From positions 1-6,897 of the forward strand of contig RFRI01000070.1 in the NCBI GenBank assembly GCA_009924535.1: DNA of 6,897 nucleotides, read 5' to 3'. Made by a program: the position numbers and the translations under genes. Within the stretch, counting starts at the first letter, position 1. Each line of letters starts with the position of its first letter. Source of the stretch: Verrucomicrobiota bacterium (GTDB lineage Bacteria > Verrucomicrobiota > Verrucomicrobiia > Opitutales > UBA953). Positions 1 to 6,158 of this stretch are shown here, one piece after another. Under the pieces are notes generated by a model. That model had not been told where the DNA came from, ran no database searches, and saw nothing but the letters and a program-made list of their open reading frames with translations.

Positions 1-35
1 TAGAGGCCCGGAGGCCCAGAGGCTCGGAGGCTCAG
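1..35. repeat. Octamer tandem repeat, left block
   Basis: Four consecutive 8-base units fit the consensus GAGGCYCR: GAGGCCCG (3-10), GAGGCCCA (11-18), GAGGCTCG (19-26) and GAGGCTCA (27-34). The last base alternates G/A and the sixth base changes from C to T halfway, which suggests duplication of a 16-base unit. The outer end starts TAGAGG and is an imperfect inverted match to 101-121, which ends CCTCTA. The block may belong to a dispersed intergenic repeat; that part is inference, since only one locus is visible. Confidence 0.6.
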
Positions 36-85
36 TAAACCTGAGACCCCCAGCCCCTGGGCCTTCCCTTTTTCATGCTGTGTCA

Positions 86-121
86 TTCTTGTCCTCTTGT
101 CCTCCGGCCCTCCGGCCTCTA
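86..121. repeat. Octamer tandem repeat, right block (opposite orientation)
   Basis: Four 8-base units run in register: TTCTTGTC (86-93), CTCTTGTC (94-101), CTCCGGCC (102-109) and CTCCGGCC (110-117), followed by TCTA. Read on the minus strand the last two are rotations of GAGGCCGG, one base different from the left-block unit GAGGCCCG. The two blocks therefore form an imperfect inverted pair just upstream of the sulfatase start at 132. The block may contribute to the sulfatase leader, but no promoter is recognisable in it. Confidence 0.55.
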
Positions 122-131
122 ATCCTCGAGC

Positions 132-1082
132 ATGCGCCTCCCCACCGCCCTCCTGCTCCTCCTGTGCCTCAGCGGCCTGGCAGCCGAACCACGTAAGAAC
201 GTCCTGCTGCTCGTCTCCGATGACTGTGGCACCCGCATGGGCACCTACGGCGGACCAGCCATCACCCCGAACATCGACGCCCTGGCCCGTGAAGGCGTCC
301 GCTTCGATCGCGCTTACTGCCAATACGCCCTCTGCAATCCGAGCCGTACGTCTTTCCTCACGGGCCTTCGCCCCGACACCACCGGCGTCTACGACAACGC
401 GAAGGAGTTCCGCAAGGTGATCCCTGACATCGTGACGATGCCACAGATGTTCAAGAACAACGGCTACACCGTCGGCCGCATCGGCAAACTCTACCACTAC
501 GGAGTGCCGAAGGAGATCGGCACCAATGGGCTCGATGACCCGCAGTCCTGGGAACAGGTCTGGAATCCTCGCGGCCGGGATTGCGACGACGAAGACAAGA
601 TCTTCTCGATCGGCGTCGGCGCCGGCACCGGAGCCGACAAAGCCAAGGGCAAGGCCGGCCAGGTGCTCGTCGGCACGGGCAACTACGGCGGCACGCTGAG
701 CTGGCTCGCCGCCGAAGGTACGGACGCCGAGCAGACCGACGGCAAGATCGCCGCCCAGGCGATTTCCTTCCTGCAGGAGAAACGCTCCAAGCCGTTCTTC
801 CTGGCCGTGGGCTTCTTCCGTCCGCACACGCCGTACGTCTCGCCGAAAAGGTATTTCGAAAAATACCCCAAGGATCAGGTCGAACTCGTCCCCGACCCCA
901 CCGCCGACCGCGCTTCGAAGCCCCAGGTGGCCCTTTCCAACACCTCCGCGTACGGCCAAGCAGGCCTATCTGGCGTCGATGAGCTTCATGGACGCCCAGT
1001 TCGGCCTCGTGCTCGCGGAGCTCAAGAAGCAGGGCCTCGACAAGAATACGCTCGTTATCTTCATCAGCGACCACGGCTATAA
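132..1082 (+). CDS. Sulfatase, iduronate-2-sulfatase-like: N-terminal part of a frameshifted gene
   Basis: This is the catalytic N-terminal half of a Cys-type (S1 family) sulfatase, which hydrolyses sulfate esters, probably on polysaccharides in the periplasm. Residues 1-18 form a Sec signal peptide (hydrophobic run, AA before E19). The metal-binding S-D-D motif is at 29-31. The formylglycine signature C-N-P-S-R is at 68-72, so Cys68 needs maturation by an FGE or anSME enzyme, neither of which is in the window. GRIGKLYH carries the usual catalytic Lys119 and His122, and FFRPHTPY carries His232. The composition resembles the iduronate-2-sulfatase subgroup, but the natural substrate is unknown. 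Homology stops at about residue 270 (near position 940). The remaining codons to the stop at 1082 are out-of-frame sequence, and the true continuation lies in another frame and ends at 1584. The start is ATG at 132, chosen because the signal peptide begins there. No Shine-Dalgarno sequence is seen. Confidence 0.88.
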   Translation: MRLPTALLLLLCLSGLAAEPRKNVLLLVSDDCGTRMGTYGGPAITPNIDALAREGVRFDRAYCQYALCNPSRTSFLTGLRPDTTGVYDNAKEFRKVIPDIVTMPQMFKNNGYTVGRIGKLYHYGVPKEIGTNGLDDPQSWEQVWNPRGRDCDDEDKIFSIGVGAGTGADKAKGKAGQVLVGTGNYGGTLSWLAAEGTDAEQTDGKIAAQAISFLQEKRSKPFFLAVGFFRPHTPYVSPKRYFEKYPKDQVELVPDPTADRASKPQVALSNTSAYGQAGLSGVDELHGRPVRPRARGAQEAGPRQEYARYLHQRPRL

Positions 1083-1584
1083 CCTTGGCGAACACGGCCT
1101 CTGGCAGAAACGCTCCCTATACGAAGACTCCGCGCGCGTGCCGTTGATCATCCGCGACCCGGATAACAAGGTCGTCGGCCAGTCCACGAAGCGCGTCACC
1201 GAACTGCTCGACCTCTACCCGACCGTCGCCGACCTCTGCGGCCTGCAGCCCGACAAGCGCACCCAGGGCAAGAGCCTCCGCGCCCTGCTCGAAGCCCCCG
1301 ATCGCCCCTGGGCCAACGTCGCCTATACGCAGGTGGATTTCGGCGCCGCCAATCAAGATGCCACCTTCGCCGGCGGCAAACAGAAGAAAGCCCCTGCCCG
1401 CAAGGTGGGTCGCTCGGTACGCACCGAACGCTTCCGCTACACGGAGTGGAATGACGGCGCCTCAGGCATCGAACTCTACGACCACGACAAAGACCCGAAG
1501 GAACTGACGAACGTCGCCAAGGACCCGGCCTACGCCACGTTCGTGACCGAACTAAAAGCAACGTTGGCCAAAGGGACGAATTGA
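979..1584 (+). CDS. Sulfatase, iduronate-2-sulfatase-like: C-terminal part of the same gene, shifted frame
   Basis: This frame continues the gene that begins at 132. Homology begins before the ATG at 979: codons 952-978 read TAKQAYLAS and lead into MSFMDAQFG, a typical sulfatase helix, so 979 is not a genuine start. Family landmarks follow in order. S-D-H-G (Asp31, His32 of this segment) supplies metal ligands, and GEHGLWQKRSLYEDSARVPLII contains the conserved active-site Lys44. Near the end, RFRYTEW and ELYDHDKDPKELTN are characteristic of the iduronate-2-sulfatase-like C-terminal subdomain. Joining both parts gives roughly 480 residues, the normal length. Apart from the one shift there are no stops or lost motifs. 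That fits either a sequencing/assembly indel or a very recent inactivation. If the break is real, neither half would be active, because catalytic residues lie on both sides. Confidence 0.85.
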   Translation: MSFMDAQFGLVLAELKKQGLDKNTLVIFISDHGYNLGEHGLWQKRSLYEDSARVPLIIRDPDNKVVGQSTKRVTELLDLYPTVADLCGLQPDKRTQGKSLRALLEAPDRPWANVAYTQVDFGAANQDATFAGGKQKKAPARKVGRSVRTERFRYTEWNDGASGIELYDHDKDPKELTNVAKDPAYATFVTELKATLAKGTN

Positions 1585-1603
1585 GCGCGCTGAATCTGTC
1601 TTA

Positions 1604-1632
1604 AGGTAGGGACAGCACCACGTGCTGTCCTA
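1604..1632 (+). repeat. REP-like palindrome, unit A
   Basis: AGGTAG is followed immediately by a perfect hairpin: arm GGACAGCAC (1610-1618), loop CAC, arm GTGCTGTCC (1622-1630), then TA. GTAG directly at the foot of the palindrome is the usual layout of REP elements recognised by RAYT transposases (established knowledge). It lies 19 bases after the sulfatase stop. No T-tract follows, so it is not an obvious intrinsic terminator for the sulfatase. Confidence 0.8.
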
Positions 1633-1640
1633 GGCATCGC

Positions 1641-1669
1641 AGGTAGGGTCGGAACCGCGTCACGACATA
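1641..1669 (+). repeat. REP-like palindrome, unit B (degenerate)
   Basis: AGGTAG is followed by a 21-base palindrome-like stretch with arms GGTCGGAAC and GTCACGACA around the loop CGC, then TA. Six of the nine arm positions can pair. Length, foot, loop size and trailing TA match unit A, so I read it as a diverged member of the same family rather than a separate element. Confidence 0.5.
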
Positions 1670-1677
1670 GGGGGATG

Positions 1678-1705
1678 AGGACAGCACGTGGTGCTGTCCC
1701 TACCT
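1678..1705 (-). repeat. REP-like palindrome, unit C (inverted copy of A)
   Basis: This is the exact reverse complement of 1604-1631. The hairpin is 1679-1699 (arms GGACAGCAC and GTGCTGTCC, loop GTG on the plus strand) and CTAC at 1700-1703 is the inverted GTAG foot. With unit A it makes a 28-bp inverted repeat around a 46-base spacer containing unit B. This is the two-REP arrangement called a REPIN. It lies 55 bases upstream of the azoR start. Confidence 0.8.
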
Positions 1706-1760
1706 CATTCCCCTGCGCCCTAGCCTTTGACTTCCCTCCGCTAACGGATACCTTGCGAGG

Positions 1761-2366
1761 ATGAAAGTCCTGCACATCGACGCTTCTCCTCGCACGGTAA
1801 GGTCGGTGACCCGGAAACTTTCCGCGGGTTTTATCCAGAACCTCCGCCTGAAAGTCCCCGGCCTGCAGGTCACCCACCGAGACGTCGGCCATCACCCGCC
1901 TCCCTTCATCTCCGACGCATGGGTGGGTGCGGCCTTCGCCCCGGCGGACCATGATGATCCGTCGATGAAAGGCGTGCTGCACCATTCCGACGCCCTGACG
2001 GCCGAGCTGCTCGCCTGCGACACGCTGCTCATCGCCACCCCGATGCACAACTTCTCCATCCCGGCCTGCCTCAAGGCCTGGATCGATCAAGTGGTCCGCA
2101 CGGACATGACCTTCAAGCTCACCGAGGAAGGCGTCGTGCCGCTCGTCAACGGCAAGAAGGCGCTCATCGTGACCTCCCGCGGGGGCTATGTCGCCGGCAC
2201 GGACTACGACTTCCAGGAACCCTATCTGCGCAAGATCCTCGGCTTCATCGGCATCACCGACGTCACGTTCGTCCATGCCGAAGGCGTGAACAGCGGAGAA
2301 AAGGAGCGTGAAGCCGCCATGATCCAAGCCTCCGCCAAACTCATCGAGTTGGCGAAGGCTTGGTGA
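1761..2366 (+). CDS. azoR: FMN-dependent NADH:quinone oxidoreductase / azoreductase, AzoR-like
   Basis: This is a cytosolic flavodoxin-fold enzyme that uses NAD(P)H and FMN for two-electron reduction of quinones or azo compounds. The product is 201 residues, the same length as E. coli AzoR. An N-terminal beta strand MKVLHIDASP leads to a phosphate-binding Ser-rich loop (S9, S15). PMHNFSIP (94-101) is the FMN-contacting loop, and LKAWIDQVVRTDMTF follows as in the family. TSRGG (138-142) is the second flavin loop, and EPYLRKILGFIGITDVTFVHAEG (153-175) is the family C-terminal signature. There is no signal peptide. ATG 1761 is preceded by gcgagg with no spacing, so it is not a usable Shine-Dalgarno site. 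The gene stands alone between REP clusters, and its TGA overlaps the first base of REP unit D. It converges with the minus-strand operon. The family assignment is firm; the physiological substrate is unknown. Confidence 0.88.
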   Translation: MKVLHIDASPRTVRSVTRKLSAGFIQNLRLKVPGLQVTHRDVGHHPPPFISDAWVGAAFAPADHDDPSMKGVLHHSDALTAELLACDTLLIATPMHNFSIPACLKAWIDQVVRTDMTFKLTEEGVVPLVNGKKALIVTSRGGYVAGTDYDFQEPYLRKILGFIGITDVTFVHAEGVNSGEKEREAAMIQASAKLIELAKAW

Positions 2367-2394
2367 GGTAGAGGCTGAGCCGCGTCACGATATA
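2366..2394 (+). repeat. REP-like palindrome, unit D (decayed)
   Basis: AGGTAG begins on the last base of the azoR stop codon. The following 21 bases share CCGCGTCACGA (2380-2390) with unit B at the same offset, and the unit also ends in TA. The palindrome itself is mostly lost. Membership rests on the ungapped alignment of 2366-2430 with 1641-1705, in which I count 52 of 65 bases identical. Confidence 0.5.
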
Positions 2395-2424
2395 AAACAA
2401 AAAGGACAGCACGTGGTGCTGTCC
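2394..2424 (-). terminator. Intrinsic terminator of the minus-strand operon, built from REP unit E
   Basis: Read on the minus strand, the perfect 9-bp GC-rich stem with a 3-nt loop (2424-2404) is followed directly by TTTTTGTTTT (2403-2394). This is a classic Rho-independent terminator about 30 bases after the stop at 2454. On the plus strand the hairpin is followed by CCTACC with no T-run, so it should act only for the minus strand. It is inferred from structure only. Confidence 0.72.
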
Positions 2425-2430
2425 CTACCC
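2404..2430 (-). repeat. REP-like palindrome, unit E
   Basis: This is the same hairpin as unit C: arms GGACAGCAC (2404-2412) and GTGCTGTCC (2416-2424), with the CTAC foot at 2425-2428 giving GTAG on the minus strand. It sits between the convergent ends of azoR and the oxidoreductase gene. The distance from unit D equals the B-to-C distance, so D and E form a second composite element. Confidence 0.78.
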
Positions 2431-2449
2431 CTACCTCTGCCCCTACCCC
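2423..2449 (-). other. Potential G-quadruplex sequence in the operon's 3' untranslated region
   Basis: On the minus strand four G-runs (2449-2446, 2443-2440, 2431-2428, 2425-2423) are separated by loops TA, CAGAGGTA and TA. This fits the standard four-run quadruplex pattern. The last run shares two bases with the terminator stem, so the two folds would compete at that edge. It may simply be C-rich junk extending a REP edge. Confidence 0.35.
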
Positions 2450-2453
2450 TAAG

Positions 2454-3551
2454 TTAGCTGTACTTCAGCTCGACCTTCTTACCGGTACGGATCGACTCAT
2501 AGATACCGTCGATGATGACCATGTCGCGACGGCCGAGCTCTCCGGAGCAAGTGAGGGGCTGGCCATCGCGGAAGGCGGCGGCGACGCCGTCCATGTGACG
2601 CTGCTGCTGACGGAAGACGCCGAAATCCAGCTTCCCCTTGGCGGACGTCCAGATGTTGAGTTTGCGGTAGCTGAAGACGGGCTTCTCGCCCTTGAACCAG
2701 CCCTTCTCGGCTTCGGCATAGAACTCGGCGCGGTTGGCATCATAACCCGTCCAGACATCGGCCACGGCGCCATTGGCGAACTCGAGGCGGAACTCCATGG
2801 CCTGTTCGACCTCGGTGAAGAACTCCGGCTGGGTCTTCGGCAGTTCCTTGGCGGCGACCGAGACCGGACTGGCGTCGGCCGCCATGCAGCAGGCGTGGAT
2901 GGAATAGATGCCCATGTCCAGGAGCGCGCCCCCGCCGGCGAGCTTCTTCTCGATGCGCCAGGCATGCTTTTTCAGCGTAAAACCGTTGGCGGTCTTGATC
3001 TTCATGAACGGACCAAACTCCTTCGTCTTGGCGAGACGGACGAGCTCCTGATGATACGGGTCGAAGTGCAGGCGATAGCCGATAGCGAGACGCTTGCCCG
3101 CCTTCTTGCCCGCAGCGATCATCGTGTCGCACTCGGCGGCCGAAACCGCCATCGGCTTCTCGCAGATGACGTGCTTGCCGGCACCGAAGGCGGCGATGAC
3201 GTTCTGGGCGTGGATGCCGGGAGGCGTGACGACGTAGACGATGTCGATCGCCGGGTTGGCGGCGACCTTGTCCCACTGGTCGTAGGAATAGATATTGGCT
3301 TCGTCGAAGCCGTGGAGCTTCGCGAGTTTCACGCCCTTCTCACGCGTGCCGGTGATGGCCGCCACGAGCTTGACGTTCTTGGTCTCGAGCAGGGCCGGCG
3401 ACAGTTCACCGTTCGAGTAGTTACCCAGGCCGCACAGCGCGAGGCCGAGCGGCTTGCCGCTGGCTTCCGCCGCGCGGAGGGCGGGAGCGAGGGCATAACC
3501 GGCGGCCAAGCCGCCAAGGGTACCGAGGAAGGAACGACGAGTAGGGCTCAT
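2454..3551 (-). CDS. Gfo/Idh/MocA-family oxidoreductase, Tat-exported, GFOR-like
   Basis: This is an NAD(P)-dependent sugar or polyol oxidoreductase of 365 residues. The N-terminus MSPTRRSFLG followed by a hydrophobic stretch to about residue 28 is a twin-arginine signal, so the protein probably folds with its cofactor in the cytosol and works in the periplasm, like glucose-fructose oxidoreductase. The Rossmann domain starts at about residue 34, with the nucleotide loop CGLGNYS (40-46). VTPPGIHA leads to E-K-P (131-133), whose Lys132 is the family catalytic lysine. GYRLHFDPYH (158-167) and GGGALLDMGIYSIH (206-219, with Asp212, Tyr216 and His219) are active-site segments of the GFOR-like branch. 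ATG 3551 is the start that gives a complete Tat motif. It is the last gene of the minus-strand group, 84 bases after the haem-protein stop, with a REP hairpin in that gap and a terminator downstream. The substrate cannot be told from sequence. Confidence 0.9.
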   Translation of the reverse strand: MSPTRRSFLGTLGGLAAGYALAPALRAAEASGKPLGLALCGLGNYSNGELSPALLETKNVKLVAAITGTREKGVKLAKLHGFDEANIYSYDQWDKVAANPAIDIVYVVTPPGIHAQNVIAAFGAGKHVICEKPMAVSAAECDTMIAAGKKAGKRLAIGYRLHFDPYHQELVRLAKTKEFGPFMKIKTANGFTLKKHAWRIEKKLAGGGALLDMGIYSIHACCMAADASPVSVAAKELPKTQPEFFTEVEQAMEFRLEFANGAVADVWTGYDANRAEFYAEAEKGWFKGEKPVFSYRKLNIWTSAKGKLDFGVFRQQQRHMDGVAAAFRDGQPLTCSGELGRRDMVIIDGIYESIRTGKKVELKYS

Positions 3552-3600
3552 AAGGGGGGTATGGCTATTCCTACCCCGCCCCCGACCCTCCGCAAGTGCA

Positions 3601-3629
3601 AGGTAGGGGCAGCACCGCGTGCTGCCCTA
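3601..3629 (+). repeat. REP-like palindrome, unit F (variant with a compensated base pair)
   Basis: AGGTAG is followed by arm GGGCAGCAC (3607-3615), loop CGC, arm GTGCTGCCC (3619-3627), then TA. Relative to unit A the third stem pair is G-C instead of A-T, with both strands changed. It lies between the haem-protein stop and the oxidoreductase start. No T-tract follows on the minus strand, so read-through into the oxidoreductase gene is plausible. Confidence 0.78.
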
Positions 3630-3635
3630 TCCTGC

Positions 3636-6158
3636 CTATTTCTCCCCCTTAAGGTAAGCCAAAAGGTCAGATAGCTGCTGCTTACTCAGGCCGGCTTCAA
3701 GGCCGGTGGGCATGAGCGAGCCAGGCAGTGATTCGAGTTTGGCGAGATCGGAGCGCAGGAGGGACGCTTCGAGGCCCAACGGCCCGCGTAACGTAATCGA
3801 GGTGGGCGTGTCGCCGACCAAGATGCCGCTGAGGACTCGTCCATCCTTGGCTTCAGCGAGATAAGCGGTGAAGGCCGGCGCGATCTCGGCGTCAGGGTTC
3901 ACGATATGGAATAGGATGTTCTCCTTGGTCTGCCGGCGGATATCGAAGAGATCGGGGCCGACGGCATGCCCTTCCCGGTCCAAGCGATGGCAGGTGGCGC
4001 AGACGGCGTTGAAGACGACGCGTCCGTCCGAGGGGTTGGGCTTCAACGCCAAAGCCTTGGTAGCCTCGGCCAAGGCCTCCGGTCGGGCCGAGACGGTGAG
4101 CAGCTTCTCCGCCTGCGCCTTGATGGCCGGATCCTTTGCGGCGAGCACCTGACGGCGACGTACGCCCGTAAAGGCGCTGGCGGGCAGGCGTTTCGCCTCT
4201 ACGGCGGCGAGCACGCCTTTCACATGGAACGGAACGCCCAGCAAGGCTCCGAGGACGGCATCACGTCGGGCCGGCGAATAACGGGACCAGCTGGCGAGCA
4301 GAGCGACGGAGATATCCTCCTTAGGATAGGCGACCACGGCCTTGAGCGCCGCGGCGGCGAGCTCGGGGACGGATTCATCCAAGGCAAGCTTGAGCAAGGT
4401 CTCACCGGAACGTTCCCACGGCAGCCGGGCCATGAGTTTCACGGCGACCGCCCTCTCCTCTTGATTCCTAGACTTATCCGCAGCGACCGCCGGAGAGGAT
4501 TCGAGGAGCGCCTGGAATGATGCCGGCAGACCCGTGGCCTTGCGCCCTGCCCCCGCCAGGTAACCCGTCAGCAACGCGAGCCGGACGGAGGCGGGGGCGC
4601 CGCCGGCGATTTCCAGATCGGAAGGCTTCGAGAAAGAGCCGCCAAGATAACCCAAGACTTCGGCCAACCCGGCGCCGACCTTGGCGTCACGCGGCAAGTC
4701 CGCCAGCAAAGCCTGCAGGAAGGCCCTTTCACGGCCGCCGATGCCGCTGAGCACGGCAGCGCGCATCCACTTGTCTTCGGAGTGATCAAGTCCCGCCGCC
4801 GCCAGGGCTTTCGTCGCTTCCGCCGAAGAGTCGTAGCCCAGCTCGAGGATCTTGCGGAAGCCGACGCGGGGAGTTTCCAGAAGCAGTATCGCCATGGGAA
4901 TCCGTTGATCCGTCGGCTTCTCCGCCTTCACCCTCCAGATACGACCCATGGTCTTGCCGGTCTCGAAGTCGGTATGCTTGCGCACTTCCTCCGGCAGGTA
5001 GTCCGGGTGCTCGATGACCTTGCGGTACATGTCGGCCACGTAAAGAGCCCCTTCCGGCCCCTTGGCCAAGAAGACAGGTCGGAACCAGTCGTCACGCGAC
5101 GCCAATAGCTCGCGGTCGGCGAAGGCCGGCGTGGCCGTGAAAGTCGCGCCCTTGGGGGTAAGCCGATCAACATGAATAAGGTTTCCGGTCGGATCACAGG
5201 AGAGCACGGTGTTGGCGCACTCGGGTGTCAGCAGCGATTTACCCTGCCAGACCTTCACGCCGCAGGCCGCGCTGAAGGAACCGGCATGCCCGTCGGCGGT
5301 GGTGATATTCGAACTGATCGGAAACAGCCGCACGCCGTCATGGCCGCCGTTGATGCCGTTGAAGGCGTTGCGTTCGTTGCAGTCCTGGACCGTCTCGCTG
5401 AACGCCAGCCGCGGATTCCGCTTCAGCCACTTGGAATCGAAGACGACGTGCTGGACCGGGACACGGTTCATGCAGATGAAGCGGTTCCCGAAGACGTCGA
5501 AGCTCATTCCATACTGGGACTTCCCGTCCACGAGCTCGACCTCGAGGGTCTTCGGGTTGAAGCGAATATCCGACGTCATCTTGAGCGGCGAGCGCTCAGG
5601 GTGCTCCGGACAGGTGACTGTGCCGCCGCTGAGTCCAGCAGCGAGATAGATCCAGCCATCCGGGCCGACCGTCGGGGCGTTGACGCGGAGTTGCGTGCTG
5701 CCCGTCGTGGCGAAACCGGTCAAGAGCACGCGACGTTCGTCGGCCACACCGTCGCCGTCGTTATCCTTCAGGAAGAGAACATCCGGGGCGCAGGTGACGA
5801 TCAGGCCACCATTCCAGGGTAGCACGCCATTCGGAAAACTGAGCCCTTCGGCGAAGACGGTACGTTTATCCATCCGTCCGTCGCCATCGGTATCCTCGAG
5901 CATCGCGATGACGCCCGCGGGCTTCTCCCCTTCCGTGGGGCCGATCGGGTAGCCACGATTCTCCGCGACGAACAAGCGACCCTTAGAGTCGAACGCGATC
6001 GCGCAAGGCGAGGCCACCAAGGGCTCGGCGGCGACGAGTTCGACACGTAGGCCAGGCGCAGCCTCAAAGGCCTTCAACGCATCCGCTGGAGCGAGCGGGC
6101 TCGGCAACGGGGCCGCGACCAGCGCGGAAACAAACAGGATGGACGCGACTCTAATCAT
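3636..6158 (-). CDS. PVC-type haem-binding protein: propeller dehydrogenase-like, HEAT-like region, C-terminal CxxCH cytochrome domain
   Basis: This is a large exported protein of 840 residues of a class expanded in Planctomycetes and Verrucomicrobia, assumed to oxidise sugars and pass electrons to its own haem; its activity is largely uncharacterised. A Sec signal spans about residues 1-16 (MIRVASILFVSALVAA). A sorbosone-dehydrogenase-like beta-propeller spans about 35-410. It contains two D-x-D-G-D calcium-type loops (89-97 and 132-140), and the family motifs VADMYRKVIEHPDYLP (374-389) and GRIWRV (405-410). A helical, Ala/Leu-rich HEAT-like region runs from about 425 to 705. The C-terminal domain carries C-A-T-C-H (720-724) for covalent haem c, with Met816 in GSLMPTG as a candidate axial ligand. 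I chose ATG 6158, not the in-frame ATG at 6191. The former begins the signal peptide exactly and overlaps the upstream stop as ATGA, implying translational coupling to the ceramidase-like gene. The TAG stop at 3636 follows LAYLKGEK. Confidence 0.9.
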   Translation of the reverse strand: MIRVASILFVSALVAAPLPSPLAPADALKAFEAAPGLRVELVAAEPLVASPCAIAFDSKGRLFVAENRGYPIGPTEGEKPAGVIAMLEDTDGDGRMDKRTVFAEGLSFPNGVLPWNGGLIVTCAPDVLFLKDNDGDGVADERRVLLTGFATTGSTQLRVNAPTVGPDGWIYLAAGLSGGTVTCPEHPERSPLKMTSDIRFNPKTLEVELVDGKSQYGMSFDVFGNRFICMNRVPVQHVVFDSKWLKRNPRLAFSETVQDCNERNAFNGINGGHDGVRLFPISSNITTADGHAGSFSAACGVKVWQGKSLLTPECANTVLSCDPTGNLIHVDRLTPKGATFTATPAFADRELLASRDDWFRPVFLAKGPEGALYVADMYRKVIEHPDYLPEEVRKHTDFETGKTMGRIWRVKAEKPTDQRIPMAILLLETPRVGFRKILELGYDSSAEATKALAAAGLDHSEDKWMRAAVLSGIGGRERAFLQALLADLPRDAKVGAGLAEVLGYLGGSFSKPSDLEIAGGAPASVRLALLTGYLAGAGRKATGLPASFQALLESSPAVAADKSRNQEERAVAVKLMARLPWERSGETLLKLALDESVPELAAAALKAVVAYPKEDISVALLASWSRYSPARRDAVLGALLGVPFHVKGVLAAVEAKRLPASAFTGVRRRQVLAAKDPAIKAQAEKLLTVSARPEALAEATKALALKPNPSDGRVVFNAVCATCHRLDREGHAVGPDLFDIRRQTKENILFHIVNPDAEIAPAFTAYLAEAKDGRVLSGILVGDTPTSITLRGPLGLEASLLRSDLAKLESLPGSLMPTGLEAGLSKQQLSDLLAYLKGEK

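Noticed and set aside
49..75. Possible plus-strand terminator (CCCAG-CCC-CTGGG, then CCTTCCCTTTTT)
   Set aside because: The stem is only 5 bp and the T-run is separated by C-rich bases; no gene is known to end just left of the window.
1619..1624. CACGTG as a dedicated operator or E-box
   Set aside because: It is the centre of the REP hairpin and is lost in unit F, so it is better explained by the repeat.
1604..1705. CRISPR array or MITE with terminal repeats
   Set aside because: There are too few repeats, they are palindromic with GTAG feet, spacers are unequal, and I see no target-site duplication.
1727..1755. Possible azoR promoter with TTGACT at 1727-1732
   Set aside because: No acceptable -10 hexamer lies 16-18 bases downstream; the nearest candidate GGATAC gives a spacer of only 13.
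1530..2327. Long minus-strand open frame opposite azoR and the REP cluster
   Set aside because: Its translation matches no family I recognise, it crosses REP repeats and the sulfatase end, and the plus strand encodes a clear AzoR. Long antisense frames are common in GC-rich DNA.
3553..3590. Second quadruplex or a promoter before the oxidoreductase gene
   Set aside because: The minus strand has only three full G-runs, and no -35/-10 pair has acceptable spacing.
2595..3674. Long plus-strand open frame opposite the Gfo/Idh/MocA gene
   Set aside because: It is an antisense shadow of a clearly conserved oxidoreductase, with low-complexity charged composition and no domain.
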